From positions 1 to 64,000 of the forward strand of contig CAVZSM010000008.1 of assembly GCA_963777905.1 (NCBI GenBank): a stretch of DNA of 64,000 nucleotides. Reading direction: 5' to 3'. The notes under the pieces were generated by a model that was given only the letters and a program-made list of their open reading frames with translations, made no database searches and was not told the origin of the DNA. A program made the translations under genes and the position numbers. Below are positions 16,593-24,970 of the stretch, piece after piece (position 1 is the first letter of the stretch; each line of letters begins with the position of its first letter). Source of the stretch: Trebonia sp963777905. Its GTDB lineage: Bacteria > Actinomycetota > Actinomycetes > Streptosporangiales > Streptosporangiaceae.

Positions 16593-17249
16593 CTAGCGCT
16601 GCGGCGGCTCCCCGGTTACGCGGCAGGCGTCCGCCACCGCGGCGCGCAGCGTGGCCGCCGGCGTCCCGAGGGCGGCGAGGATGGGCGGCACCAGACCCTT
16701 GGTGACCGACAGCAGGCTCAGCGCGAGGAGCTCGACGCCGATCTGCGTGTCATGGCGGGCCAGCTGCTCGGCGCGGGCATTGCGCAGGCACTGCCCCACG
16801 TCGGGGCTGTGCGGGAGGAACACCCCATTCGCGTGCACGCCGGGACCTGGCCGGCGCGGGTCCCAGCGCGGCCCGATGATCGGGCGCGGGCGCGCCGCGT
16901 GACTGGCGCGGCTGAGGGCCTCGAGGCCGAACGTCTCGGTCATGCGGTCGCGCACCGCGTCGACGTCGATTCCGACGGCGGCGAGCGCGTTCCTGTCCAG
17001 GTCGCCGAACAGCCCGCCGCCTGACAGCCGGACAACCTGCTCTTCCACGCGCTCCGGCGTGACCCCGTGCTCGCGCAGCGCGGCGGCGGCCGGGTGATCG
17101 GCGCCGGCCAGGGCGATCAGCCAGTGCTCGCAGCCGACATAGGGGAGGCCGAGCCTCCTGGCGTGCTCGAAGCCGCCCATCGGGATCGCCCTGGCTTCCT
17201 CGGTCAGCAGCGGGAAGGTCAATCCCGGCCGCCTGCGGCGCCTGATCAT
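16593..17249 (-). CDS. Clp N-terminal-domain protein
   Basis: A 218-residue protein with two ClpA/ClpC-type N-domain repeats and no AAA+ module. The first repeat includes LTEEARAIPMGGFEHARRLGLPYVGCEHWLIALAG, the second QCLRNARAEQLARHDTQIGVELLALSLLSV. N-domains recruit substrates or adaptors to Clp proteases, so this may be an adaptor or decoy. The ATG at 17249 (GGGAGG upstream) overlaps the stop of the HTH gene in an ATGA, so the pair is translationally coupled. Expression is likely controlled by the twin palindromes upstream of the HTH gene. Confidence 0.82.
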   Translation of the reverse strand: MIRRRRRPGLTFPLLTEEARAIPMGGFEHARRLGLPYVGCEHWLIALAGADHPAAAALREHGVTPERVEEQVVRLSGGGLFGDLDRNALAAVGIDVDAVRDRMTETFGLEALSRASHAARPRPIIGPRWDPRRPGPGVHANGVFLPHSPDVGQCLRNARAEQLARHDTQIGVELLALSLLSVTKGLVPPILAALGTPAATLRAAVADACRVTGEPPQR

Positions 17250-17470
17250 CCGAGCCTCCCTGCCCGCTTGCCGTGCTTCCTGTGCACGGTCTGCTTGGTG
17301 ACCCCGAGCCGTACGGCGATGTCCTGCCAGGACCATCCGAGCCGCCGCGCGTTGTCGACCTGCAGGATTTCCAGCCGTTCTGTCAGCATCCGGAGGGCGG
17401 CCACGGCCCGCAGCCCCACGTCCGGGTCGGTGCTCCCGGCGGCCTCGGCGATCTCGGCGCTCGTCTCCAT
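17246..17470 (-). CDS. small helix-turn-helix protein, probable autoregulator
   Basis: A 74-residue protein. An N-terminal helix (AVAALRMLTERLEILQVDNARRLG) is followed by a sigma-4/AsnC-like HTH (WSWQDIAVRLGVTKQTVHRKHGKR). Short HTH proteins like this are commonly coupled to Clp-N proteins in actinomycetes. The ATG at 17470 is preferred because the longer frame runs into a palindromic operator (17475-17490), only 4 bp from this start; binding there would directly block transcription or leaderless translation. The stop overlaps the Clp-N start by 4 nt. Confidence 0.8.
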   Translation of the reverse strand: METSAEIAEAAGSTDPDVGLRAVAALRMLTERLEILQVDNARRLGWSWQDIAVRLGVTKQTVHRKHGKRAGRLG

Positions 17471-17474
17471 GGCC

Positions 17475-17517
17475 GTCAGCATATGCTGACAGTCATTCGC
17501 CGTCAACAAAGGCTGAC
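17475..17517. promoter_or_regulatory. twin palindromic operators of the HTH/Clp-N operon
   Basis: A perfect 16-bp palindrome GTCAGCATATGCTGAC (17475-17490) and a second, imperfect copy GTCAACAAAGGCTGAC (17502-17517) lie 27 bp apart centre to centre, immediately upstream of the HTH start. They lie between this operon and the divergent MmcQ/YjbR gene at 17545. Autoregulation by the HTH protein is inferred. Confidence 0.7.
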
Positions 17518-17544
17518 GCCCGGGACGTCGGGCATTATTGAGCG

Positions 17545-17913
17545 ATGGCTGATGCCAACGACGTGCGCCGTCTCGCGCTGTCCCTGCCTCACGTGGAGGA
17601 GATCGACAGCGACGGCTTCGACTTCCGGGTCGGCGGCAAGGGCTTCGTCTGGTCCTATCCTGAGCGTCAGCCGGGCAGGCCCCGCGTCATCAGGACGGAT
17701 ATCGCGGTGCTCTACGTCGGTGACGAGGCCGAGAAACAGGCCCTGCTGCTCGGCGAGCCGCGGCTCTTCTTCACCACGCCCGGATACGACGGCTGGCCGC
17801 TGGTAATGCTGCGGCTACCGGAGGTGGACGGCGGCCGCCTGGCGGAACTAGTGACCGACGCGTGGCGGATGCGAGCCCCCGAGGCTCTCGCCGCAGAGCT
17901 GGGCGAACAGTGA
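17545..17913 (+). CDS. MmcQ/YjbR (DUF419) family protein
   Basis: A 122-residue single-domain protein of the double-wing MmcQ/YjbR family. Typical parts are DVRRLALSLPHVEEIDSDGFDFRVGGKGFVW near the N-terminus, GEPRLFFTTPGYDGWPLVMLRLPEVD in the middle and ELVTDAWRMRAPEALAAEL at the end. The fold resembles DNA-binding double-wing domains, but the family has no established function. It is divergent from the HTH/Clp-N operon and 22 bp upstream of the ThDP enzyme, so the latter may be cotranscribed. Confidence 0.85.
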   Translation: MADANDVRRLALSLPHVEEIDSDGFDFRVGGKGFVWSYPERQPGRPRVIRTDIAVLYVGDEAEKQALLLGEPRLFFTTPGYDGWPLVMLRLPEVDGGRLAELVTDAWRMRAPEALAAELGEQ

Positions 17914-17935
17914 GGCAGAAACGGGAGGTGTGGTC

Positions 17936-19480
17936 GTGAACGGTGCGCAGGCGCTCATCAGGACGCTGGCCGGGTGCGGGGTGGAGGTGTGCTTCGCCAA
18001 CCCGGGGACGTCGGAGATGCACTTCGTGGCCGCGCTGGACACGGTGCCGGAGATGCGCGGGGTGCTGTGCCTGTCCGAGGGCGTGGTGACCGGCGCCGCG
18101 GACGGCTACGGCCGGATGACGGGCCGGCCCGCGGCCGCATTGCTGCACCTCGGGCCCGGCCTGGGCAACGGGCTGGCGAACCTGCACAACGCGCGCCGCG
18201 CGGCGACCCCGCTGCTCGCCGTGGTCGGCGACCACGCCACCTATCACAAGCGGCTTGACGCCCCTCTCGAGTCCGACATCGACTCGCTCGCCAGGCCGGT
18301 TTCCGTGTGGGTCCGCCGATCGCTGCGCGCTGACGACGTGGCCGCGGACGCCGTTGACGCCATGGCGGCGGCCTGCGCTCCGCCCGGCGGGGTGGCGACG
18401 CTGATCCTGCCGGCGGACGTGTCGTGGACCGACGGCGCGCGGCCCGCGGCCCCGCGCCAGGCGCGGCGGCCGGCCCCGGTCCCCGATGAGGTCACTGGGT
18501 CCGCCGCGAAGGCGCTGCGCAGCGGTGAGCCGTGCGTCATCCTGCTCGGCGGGGCCGGCCTGCGGCAGCCGGCCCTCGACGCGGCGAGCCGCGTCGCCGT
18601 CGCGACCGGCGCGCGGCTGTTCGGCGAGACGTTCCCGGCCCGGCACGAACGCGGCGCCGGCATCCCCGCCGTAGCGCGGCTCGCCTACCTGGCCGAATTC
18701 GCGAGCGCGCAGCTCGAGGGGGCCCGCCATCTCATCCTCGCCGGGGCGCGTTCCCCGGTCTCGTTCTTCGCCTACCCCGGGTTGCCAGGGTCCCTGGTAC
18801 CCGATGGCTGCGAGGTGCACGTCCTCGCCGAGCCAGGCGACGACATCGCCGGGGCGCTGGCGTCGCTGGCCGGCGCGATCGCCGCCGGCGCCGCGCCCGC
18901 CGCCCAGCCGGCCCAGCGGCCCGCGCTGCCTGGCGGCGGCCTCACCGCAGAGACGGCGGCGGCGGTCATCGGCGCCCTGCTGCCCGAGGGGGCGATCGTC
19001 TCCGACGAGTCGGTCACCTCCAGCGCGTTCCTGCCGGCGGCGACCGCCGGTGCGCCGCCGCACGACTGGCTCACGCTGACCGGCGGCGCGATCGGCCAGG
19101 GCCTGCCGCTGGCCGCCGGCGCGGCGATCGCCTGCCCAGGGCGGCCGGTCATCGCGCTGGAAGCCGACGGGAGCGCCATGTACACGATCCCGGCGCTGTG
19201 GACGTACGCGCGGGAAGGCCTCGACGTCACCACGGTCATCTTCAGCAACCGCCAGTACGCGATCCTGGCCATGGAACTGCAGCGGGTCGGGGCGGCCGCC
19301 GCCGGGGACGCCGCCCGCAGCCTGCTCGACCTGTCTCGGCCGGCGCTCGACTTCACGGCCCTGGCCACCGGGATGGGCGTCCCGGCGTCCAGGGCCACCA
19401 CCGCCACGGAATTCGCCGCCCAATTGGGCAAGGCCCTCGCCGAACCCGGCCCCCACCTAATCGAAGCCGTAATCCCCTAA
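17936..19480 (+). CDS. thiamine-diphosphate-dependent enzyme, acetolactate synthase large-subunit-like
   Basis: A 514-residue ThDP enzyme with the three-domain layout (PYR, central, PP). The catalytic-Glu region is CLSEGVVTGAADGYGRMTG, with GPGLGNGLANLHNARRA after it. The ThDP/Mg2+ motif is EADGSAMYTIPALWTYAREG followed by VTTVIFSNRQYAIL. It is shorter than true IlvB (about 580), and no small subunit (IlvN) is nearby, so a benzoylformate-decarboxylase-like or other 2-keto-acid role is as likely as acetolactate synthesis. GTG at 17936 is chosen over 17930 because GGGAGG is 7 nt upstream of it. Confidence 0.85.
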   Translation: MNGAQALIRTLAGCGVEVCFANPGTSEMHFVAALDTVPEMRGVLCLSEGVVTGAADGYGRMTGRPAAALLHLGPGLGNGLANLHNARRAATPLLAVVGDHATYHKRLDAPLESDIDSLARPVSVWVRRSLRADDVAADAVDAMAAACAPPGGVATLILPADVSWTDGARPAAPRQARRPAPVPDEVTGSAAKALRSGEPCVILLGGAGLRQPALDAASRVAVATGARLFGETFPARHERGAGIPAVARLAYLAEFASAQLEGARHLILAGARSPVSFFAYPGLPGSLVPDGCEVHVLAEPGDDIAGALASLAGAIAAGAAPAAQPAQRPALPGGGLTAETAAAVIGALLPEGAIVSDESVTSSAFLPAATAGAPPHDWLTLTGGAIGQGLPLAAGAAIACPGRPVIALEADGSAMYTIPALWTYAREGLDVTTVIFSNRQYAILAMELQRVGAAAAGDAARSLLDLSRPALDFTALATGMGVPASRATTATEFAAQLGKALAEPGPHLIEAVIP

Positions 19481-19512
19481 CCACCCGCTCCGCATCCCGA
19501 CGCCCCCACGGC

Positions 19513-19542
19513 CCACACCGCCAGCTCTCACTGGCGGTGTGG
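19513..19542. terminator. 12-bp hairpin after the ThDP enzyme gene
   Basis: CCACACCGCCAG and its exact complement CTGGCGGTGTGG flank a 6-nt loop, 33 bp after the stop. There is no U tract. It sits between two convergent genes, so a bidirectional terminator is likely. Its arm sequence (GGCCCACACCGCCA) recurs as direct repeats at about 19540 and 19571. Confidence 0.55.
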
Positions 19543-19618
19543 CCCACAGCGCCAATAGGTCCGCACCCGTGGCCCACACCGCCAATCGCCCCGCCGCCCG
19601 CCCCGCCCCGCCACACGG

Positions 19619-19632
19619 TGATAACAGCAAGA
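19619..19632. repeat. interspersed 14-mer, copy 1
   Basis: TGATAACAGCAAGA in the intergenic region before the ABC exporter stop. Identical copies occur at 26276-26289 and 32255-32268. It is notable for its AT content in this GC-rich DNA. Confidence 0.6.
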
Positions 19633-19676
19633 AGCGGCGGAGCCGCCTGCAGGCGGCTGGGCGTGGGCTAGACGGG

Positions 19677-21500
19677 TCAGGCCAGGCTGGCGGCCCAGCG
19701 GGCGTGCAGGTCGGCGTATTCGCCGTCGCCGCCCATCAAGTCGGCGGGGGAGCCGTCCTCGATGATCCGGCCGGCCCGCAGCACCAGGACCCGGTCCGCG
19801 ATCGCGACGGTGGACAGCCGGTGCGCGATGATCACCGCGGTGCGCCCGGCCAGCACGGTTTGCAGCGCCGACTGGACCAGCCGCTCGCTGGGGATGTCCA
19901 GCAGCGCCGTCGCCTCGTCGAGCACCAGCACGCCGGGGGCGGCGATGAACGCCCTGCCGAACGAGATGAGCTGGCGCTGCCCGGCCGACAGCCGTCCGCC
20001 GCGCTTGCCGACCTTGGTGGCGTAGCCGTCCGGCAGCGCGGCGATGAACTCGTGCGCGCCGATCGCCCGGGCGGCCGCCTCGACCTCGGCGTCGGTCGCC
20101 TGCGGGCGGCCGAGCCTGATGTTCTCCGCGACCGTGCCCTCGAACAGGAAGCTCTCCTGGGTGATCAGCACGATCTCCGTGCGGAGCTCGTCGTCCGGCA
20201 GGTCGCGCACGTCGACGCCGTCGAGCAGCACCCGGCCCTCGTCCGGGTCGTAGAAGCGGGCGAGCAGCCGCGCCACGGTGGTCTTGCCCGCGCCGGTCTC
20301 GCCGACGATCGCCACCGTCTGCCCCGCAGGGATGTCCAGGTCGAAGTCCGGCAGCACGACCGCTTCCCGGTAGCCGAACCGCACCGCGTCGAACTGGACC
20401 CGGCGGCCGCTCGCGGCCGCGGGCAGCATCGCGGGGACCGTCGGCTCGGCGACGGACGGCTCCTCCTCAAGGACGCCAGAGATCTTCTCCAGTCCCGAGG
20501 CCGCGCCCTGGAAGGAGTTGTAGAACTGCGAGACGTCCTGCAGGGGGTCGAAGAAGCGCCCGAGGTACAGCAGGAACGTGGCGAGCACGCCGACCTTGAT
20601 GTCGCCGTCGATCACTAGCAGGCCGCCGTAGCAGAGCACCAGGCCGATGATCACGTTCGCCACGAGGGAGATGCCAGGGCCGAAGACGGCGATGAGCTGC
20701 GAGGATCGCCTGCTCGCCCGCGCGTAGTTGGCGGATAGTTCGTCGAAGATCTCGGCGTTCCGCCGCTCCCTGCGGAAGGCCTGCACAGCCCGCAGCCCGC
20801 CGAAGGTCTCGACGAAGTGCACGATCACCAGCGCGTTGGTTTCCCTGATCCGCCGGTAGGCGGTCGCCGACTCGCGGCGGTACCAGGCGCTCAGCCAGGT
20901 CAGCGGGAGGAACCCGGCGAGCACCACCAGGGCCAGCTGCCAGTCGAGCAGCAGCATGCCGGTGCCGACGAGGACGAGGGTGAGCGCCGCGGAGATCAGC
21001 GAGTCCAGGCCCTCCTCGAACAGCGCGGAGATCGCCTCCACGTCCGACGTCTGCCGGGAGATCACCCGCCCCGAGGTGTAGCCCTCGTGGAACGCCACCG
21101 GCAGTCGCAGCATGTGCCAGAACAGGCGGCGGCGCAGCTCGAGCACCACCGACTGGCCGACCCGGCCGGTCATCGTGACGAACATCCGCGTCGCCACCGC
21201 CTGGATCAGCACCGTCACGGCGAACACCGCCGCGATCTGCAGCAGCGGCCCCGTGTCGCCGGAATTCACCAGCGGCGGGATGCCGTTGTCGATCGCGAGG
21301 CCGACCAGCCAGGGGCCGGCCAGCGCGGCCAGCGACGCGACCACGATCGCCACGGCGGTCCACGTCACGCCCCGCCGGTGCGGGCGGAGCAGGTCGGCGA
21401 GCAGCCGACGGCTCCGCTTTCTCAGTAGCGCCGCGAGCGGCGCGGAGACCTCGTCGACCTGTTCGGTCGCGATGCCGCGCCACGACGCGTCGACGGTCAT
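19677..21500 (-). CDS. ABC exporter half-transporter (permease-ATPase), consensus subunit
   Basis: A 607-residue type IV ABC half-exporter. Six transmembrane helices lie in residues 45-330, and the nucleotide-binding domain follows with Walker A GETGAGKTT, signature RLSAGQRQLISFGRA, Walker B VLVLDEATALLD and H-loop IIAHRLSTV. The catalytic Glu after Walker B is present. The ATG at 21500 overlaps the stop of the upstream half-transporter (ATGA), so the two form a heterodimer. The family exports drugs, lipids or peptides; the substrate is unknown. Confidence 0.93.
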   Translation of the reverse strand: MTVDASWRGIATEQVDEVSAPLAALLRKRSRRLLADLLRPHRRGVTWTAVAIVVASLAALAGPWLVGLAIDNGIPPLVNSGDTGPLLQIAAVFAVTVLIQAVATRMFVTMTGRVGQSVVLELRRRLFWHMLRLPVAFHEGYTSGRVISRQTSDVEAISALFEEGLDSLISAALTLVLVGTGMLLLDWQLALVVLAGFLPLTWLSAWYRRESATAYRRIRETNALVIVHFVETFGGLRAVQAFRRERRNAEIFDELSANYARASRRSSQLIAVFGPGISLVANVIIGLVLCYGGLLVIDGDIKVGVLATFLLYLGRFFDPLQDVSQFYNSFQGAASGLEKISGVLEEEPSVAEPTVPAMLPAAASGRRVQFDAVRFGYREAVVLPDFDLDIPAGQTVAIVGETGAGKTTVARLLARFYDPDEGRVLLDGVDVRDLPDDELRTEIVLITQESFLFEGTVAENIRLGRPQATDAEVEAAARAIGAHEFIAALPDGYATKVGKRGGRLSAGQRQLISFGRAFIAAPGVLVLDEATALLDIPSERLVQSALQTVLAGRTAVIIAHRLSTVAIADRVLVLRAGRIIEDGSPADLMGGDGEYADLHARWAASLA

Positions 21501-23278
21501 ACCTGCACCTCCGACATCGACATGAGGGCCGCGTAGGCCGGCTGGGCCGCCATCAGCTCGCGGTGGGTGCCGGTCGCGGCGATGACCCCGCCCTCGAGCA
21601 GCGCGACCCGGTCGGCGAGCGCGACGGTGGACGGCCGGTGCGCAACGACGAGCGCCGTCGTCCCGGCCAGCACGTCGCCGAGCGCCCGGGTGACCCGCTC
21701 CTCGGTGTGCACGTCGAGCGCCGACAGCGGGTCGTCGAGGATCAGCACCTCGGGCCTGGCGAGGATCGCGCGGGCGAGCGCGACCCGCTGCCGCTGCCCG
21801 CCGGACAGCGCCATGCCCTGCTCGCCGATCCGGGTGTCGAGTCCCCACGGCAGGTCGTAGGCGAACCGCGCCTGCGCCGCGGTCAGCGCCGCCTCGATCT
21901 CGTCGTCCGAGGCGTCCGGCGCGCCGAACGTGACGTTCTCCCGCACGCTCGCGGAGAACAGCGTGGCCTCCTCGAACGCGCAGCCCACCGCCTCCCGTAG
22001 CGCGGCGAGCGGGATGTCGCGCACGTCGGTGCCGCCGATCAGCACCCGGCCGCTGGTCGTGTCCGCCAGCCGCGGCACGAGCTGCAGCAGCGTCGTCTTG
22101 CCCGACCCGGTCGCCCCGACGAGCACCAGCGTCTCGCCGCGTGCCAGGCTCAGGTCGACGTCCCGCAGCACCGGCTCTCTGCTGCCTGGATAGGTGAACC
22201 CCACATGCTCGAAGCGCAGGTGGGCGGGGGCGAAGACGCGGGCCCGTTCGGAGGGAACGGTTTTCTCCGTGATCTCCGGATCGGTGTCGAAGATCTCCAG
22301 CACCCGCTGCGCGGCGGTCGCCGCCTCCTCACCGGAGGCGATGATGTACCCGAGTGCCTCGATCGGCCACACCAGGAACAGGGCCAGCGTGATGAAGGCG
22401 ACCAGGCCGCCGATGGTCAGCGAGTGGTGGCTGACCGCGATCGCGCCGAGCACCACGATGAGCGCGATCGCGGCGTTCGGGATCAGGTCGAGCACCGACC
22501 AGAAGCCGCCGAGGATGCGGGCCTTGGCGACCTGAGTCTTGTACACCTCGGTGGACTGGGCGAAGTGAGCCTCCGCCGCCTCGGGGGCGCGGCCGAGCGC
22601 CTTCAGCACCCGCACCCCGCTCGCCGCCTCCTCGACCAGCGTGGTCAGGTCGCCTTCCTGGTCCTGCACCTGCCGGGACAGCACCTTGTACTTCCGCTCG
22701 AACCTGGTGCAGAACACCAGCACCGGCGCGAACATCGCGCCGGTAATCAGGCCGAGCCACCAGTTCAAGTGGATGAGCAGCGCGGTGACCCCGAAGAACA
22801 TCACGATGCTGGTGATCAGGAAGACGATCCCGAACCCGGCGAACCGGCGGATGGACGACAGGTCAGTGGTGGCACGGGACAGCAGCTGGCCGGACTGCCA
22901 CTCGTCGTGGAACGCGGGATCCAGCCGCTCCAGGTGCGCGTACAGGTCGTCCCTGATCGTCTTCTCCATGTCGGTGACCGCGTTGCCCTGCACCCAGCGG
23001 CGGATCAGGCTCAGCACGGCGGACGCCACGCCGAGGGCGATCGCGGCGATGCCGAACGGGATCAGCAGGTCGCGCTCGTCGTGCGCGACGGCGCCGTCGA
23101 TCACGGCCTTGACGAGCAGCGGGATCGCGACCTCCGCGCCCTCCGCGGCCAGGGCCGCGACGATCATCGCGATCAGCTGGAAGCGGTACGGGCGCAGGTA
23201 CGGGCGCAGCCGCCAAAGGGCGGCGACTGGGCTGGAGGACACTAGGCGGAGCGTAATAACTGCGGCCGGGGATGTCAC
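21497..23278 (-). CDS. ABC exporter half-transporter, degenerate-site subunit
   Basis: A 593-residue partner subunit with six helices (YRFQLIAMIVAALAAEGAEVAIPLL onward) and an ATPase domain: Walker A GATGSGKTT, signature LSGGQRQRVALARA, Walker B VLILDDPLSALD. The residue after Walker B is Asp instead of Glu, the hallmark of the degenerate site in heterodimeric exporters such as TM287/288 or EfrCD. The GTG at 23278 is used as start; a GTG at codon 13 is an alternative. It is the first gene of the operon, divergent from the aminotransferase-like gene. Confidence 0.93.
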   Translation of the reverse strand: MTSPAAVITLRLVSSSPVAALWRLRPYLRPYRFQLIAMIVAALAAEGAEVAIPLLVKAVIDGAVAHDERDLLIPFGIAAIALGVASAVLSLIRRWVQGNAVTDMEKTIRDDLYAHLERLDPAFHDEWQSGQLLSRATTDLSSIRRFAGFGIVFLITSIVMFFGVTALLIHLNWWLGLITGAMFAPVLVFCTRFERKYKVLSRQVQDQEGDLTTLVEEAASGVRVLKALGRAPEAAEAHFAQSTEVYKTQVAKARILGGFWSVLDLIPNAAIALIVVLGAIAVSHHSLTIGGLVAFITLALFLVWPIEALGYIIASGEEAATAAQRVLEIFDTDPEITEKTVPSERARVFAPAHLRFEHVGFTYPGSREPVLRDVDLSLARGETLVLVGATGSGKTTLLQLVPRLADTTSGRVLIGGTDVRDIPLAALREAVGCAFEEATLFSASVRENVTFGAPDASDDEIEAALTAAQARFAYDLPWGLDTRIGEQGMALSGGQRQRVALARAILARPEVLILDDPLSALDVHTEERVTRALGDVLAGTTALVVAHRPSTVALADRVALLEGGVIAATGTHRELMAAQPAYAALMSMSEVQV

Positions 23279-23313
23279 CTGGTTTTTTCGACGGGCGTAT
23301 ATGATCGTGCGTC

Positions 23314-24528
23314 ATGGCTACGACCTTCGACGTCTCCCGCGTCCGGGGTAGCTACCCCGCGCTGGCCGACGGGCACGCCTACCTGGACGGCGCGGCGGGG
23401 ACCCAGGTTCCCGTTCCCGTCATCGACGCGATCGCGGCCGCGTACCGAGCCGGAATCGGGAACATCGGGGGCGCGTTCGCGGCGAGCGAGCGTTCCGATG
23501 CGATCGTGGCGGAGGCGCGCCGCGCCGTCGCCGACCTGACCGGCGGCGCGGCCTCCGGGGTGGTCTTCGGGCCGAGCATGACGGCGCTGACGTACCGGAT
23601 GTCGGCCGCGCTGGCGCGCGGCTGGGCGCCAGGGGACGAGATCGTGGTGTCCAGGCTCGACCACGACGCTAACATCCGGCCGTGGATCCAGGCCGCGGCG
23701 CGGGCCGGGGCGGTGGTCCGCTGGGCGGAGGCCGACCTGGCGACCGGGGAGCTGCCCGCGGCGCAGTACACGGAGCTGGTCGGCGACAGGACCCGGCTGG
23801 TGGCGGTGACGGCGGCGAGCAACGTGCTCGGGACGCGGCCTGACGTGGCGGCGATCGCGGCCGTCGCGCACGCGGCAGGCGCGCTGTGCTACGTAGACGG
23901 CGTGCACGCCACCCCGCACATTCCGGTGGACGTGTCCGCGCTCGGCGCGGACTTCTACGCGACCAGCGCCTACAAGTGGGCGGGCCCGCACGTCGCCGCG
24001 GTCGTCGCCGGCCCGGCGCTGCTCGAGACGCTGTGGCCGGACAAGCTGGCGCCCTCGGCCGACGAGGTGCCGGCCAGGTTCGAGCGCGGCACGCTGCCGT
24101 TCGCCGACCTGGCGGGGGTGGCCGCGGCGGTCGAGCACCTGGCGTCGCTGGCGCCCGGTGCGGCGTCCGGCGGTAGCCGCAGGGAGCGGATCCTGGCGTC
24201 GATGACGGCGGTCGAGGAGTACGAGATGGCGCTGTTCGCCCGGCTGCTCGACGGGCTGGGCGCGATGAGCCACGTGACGCTGTACGGGAAGGCCGCGCGG
24301 CGCGCGCCGACCGCGTTCTTCACGGTGCCGGGCCTGCCGCCGCGGAAGGTGGCGTCCCGGCTGGCCGCGCGCGGGGTCAACGTGTGGAACGGCGACAACT
24401 ACGCCTACGAGCTGTGCGGTGCCCTGGGCCTTGAGCCTGACGGCGCGGTGCGGGCCGGCCTGGTGCACTACAACGACGCCTCCGACGTGGACCGGCTGCT
24501 GGCGGGTGTCGGCGAGCTGGCGGGCTGA
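23314..24528 (+). CDS. cysteine desulfurase-like class V aminotransferase
   Basis: A 404-residue PLP enzyme of the cysteine-desulfurase-like branch (TIGR01976 type). The PLP-binding lysine lies in FYATSAYKWAGPH, the cofactor aspartate/histidine region in LCYVDGVHATPHIPVD and the phosphate-binding part in GPSMTALTYRMSAAL. A SufS/IscS catalytic-loop cysteine is not evident, so true desulfurase activity is uncertain. The ATG at 23314 follows a TATGAT box by 8 nt, so a leaderless transcript is likely. It has no obvious pathway partner nearby. Confidence 0.88.
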   Translation: MATTFDVSRVRGSYPALADGHAYLDGAAGTQVPVPVIDAIAAAYRAGIGNIGGAFAASERSDAIVAEARRAVADLTGGAASGVVFGPSMTALTYRMSAALARGWAPGDEIVVSRLDHDANIRPWIQAAARAGAVVRWAEADLATGELPAAQYTELVGDRTRLVAVTAASNVLGTRPDVAAIAAVAHAAGALCYVDGVHATPHIPVDVSALGADFYATSAYKWAGPHVAAVVAGPALLETLWPDKLAPSADEVPARFERGTLPFADLAGVAAAVEHLASLAPGAASGGSRRERILASMTAVEEYEMALFARLLDGLGAMSHVTLYGKAARRAPTAFFTVPGLPPRKVASRLAARGVNVWNGDNYAYELCGALGLEPDGAVRAGLVHYNDASDVDRLLAGVGELAG

Positions 24529-24598
24529 CCGCATCGCCGGGGCGTCGCAGGCCGTTGTAGGCTTTGCGTAATTGCTCGATCTGAGCCCGGAGGTTACC

Positions 24599-24895
24599 GT
24601 GCTCGCTGCGCTGTCGCAGGTGGCTAGTCACCTGCTCGCCGTCCTCATGTGGGCGGACACCCCGCAGCGCGCTGCCATGGTCGCGGTCGCCGTCCTCGCG
24701 GTCGCCGCGGTCGCCGTCGTCGGCTGCCTGGCGGCCGGCGCCAGCCCTGCGGCGGCGGCAGGCCTTCCCGTCACCCGCCGCGTCGCCGCGCTGCGGGACA
24801 AGTCGTGGCGCGTCGCCTTCCTGCCGCAGCGCGACCCCGACGCGCGGGGCCGAAGCAGACCCAGAGCTCCGACGGCGGCCCAAGCGGCCGCCTAA
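24599..24895 (+). CDS. DUF6412-like small membrane protein
   Basis: A 98-residue protein with two predicted membrane helices (LAALSQVASHLLAVLMW and AAMVAVAVLAVAAVAVVGCLA) and a basic tail (LPVTRRVAALRDKSWRVAFLPQRDPDARGRSRPRAP). I recognise the pattern as DUF6412, usually encoded beside a short YidC paralogue, as it is here (75 bp upstream). The GTG at 24599 has GGAGG 5 nt upstream. It may assist or regulate the insertase; this is inferred from context. Confidence 0.75.
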   Translation: MLAALSQVASHLLAVLMWADTPQRAAMVAVAVLAVAAVAVVGCLAAGASPAAAAGLPVTRRVAALRDKSWRVAFLPQRDPDARGRSRPRAPTAAQAAA

Positions 24896-24970
24896 TCTCG
24901 CCGACCTGATCGCCTGATCGCGGCCGCTTTCCAGCAAACTCATCCCTCTTCGCTGGAAGGTCGCTTCGTC

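Noticed and set aside
17936..19480. Definite IlvB assignment
   Set aside because: The protein is too short and no IlvN small subunit is adjacent, so only a general ThDP-enzyme call is made.
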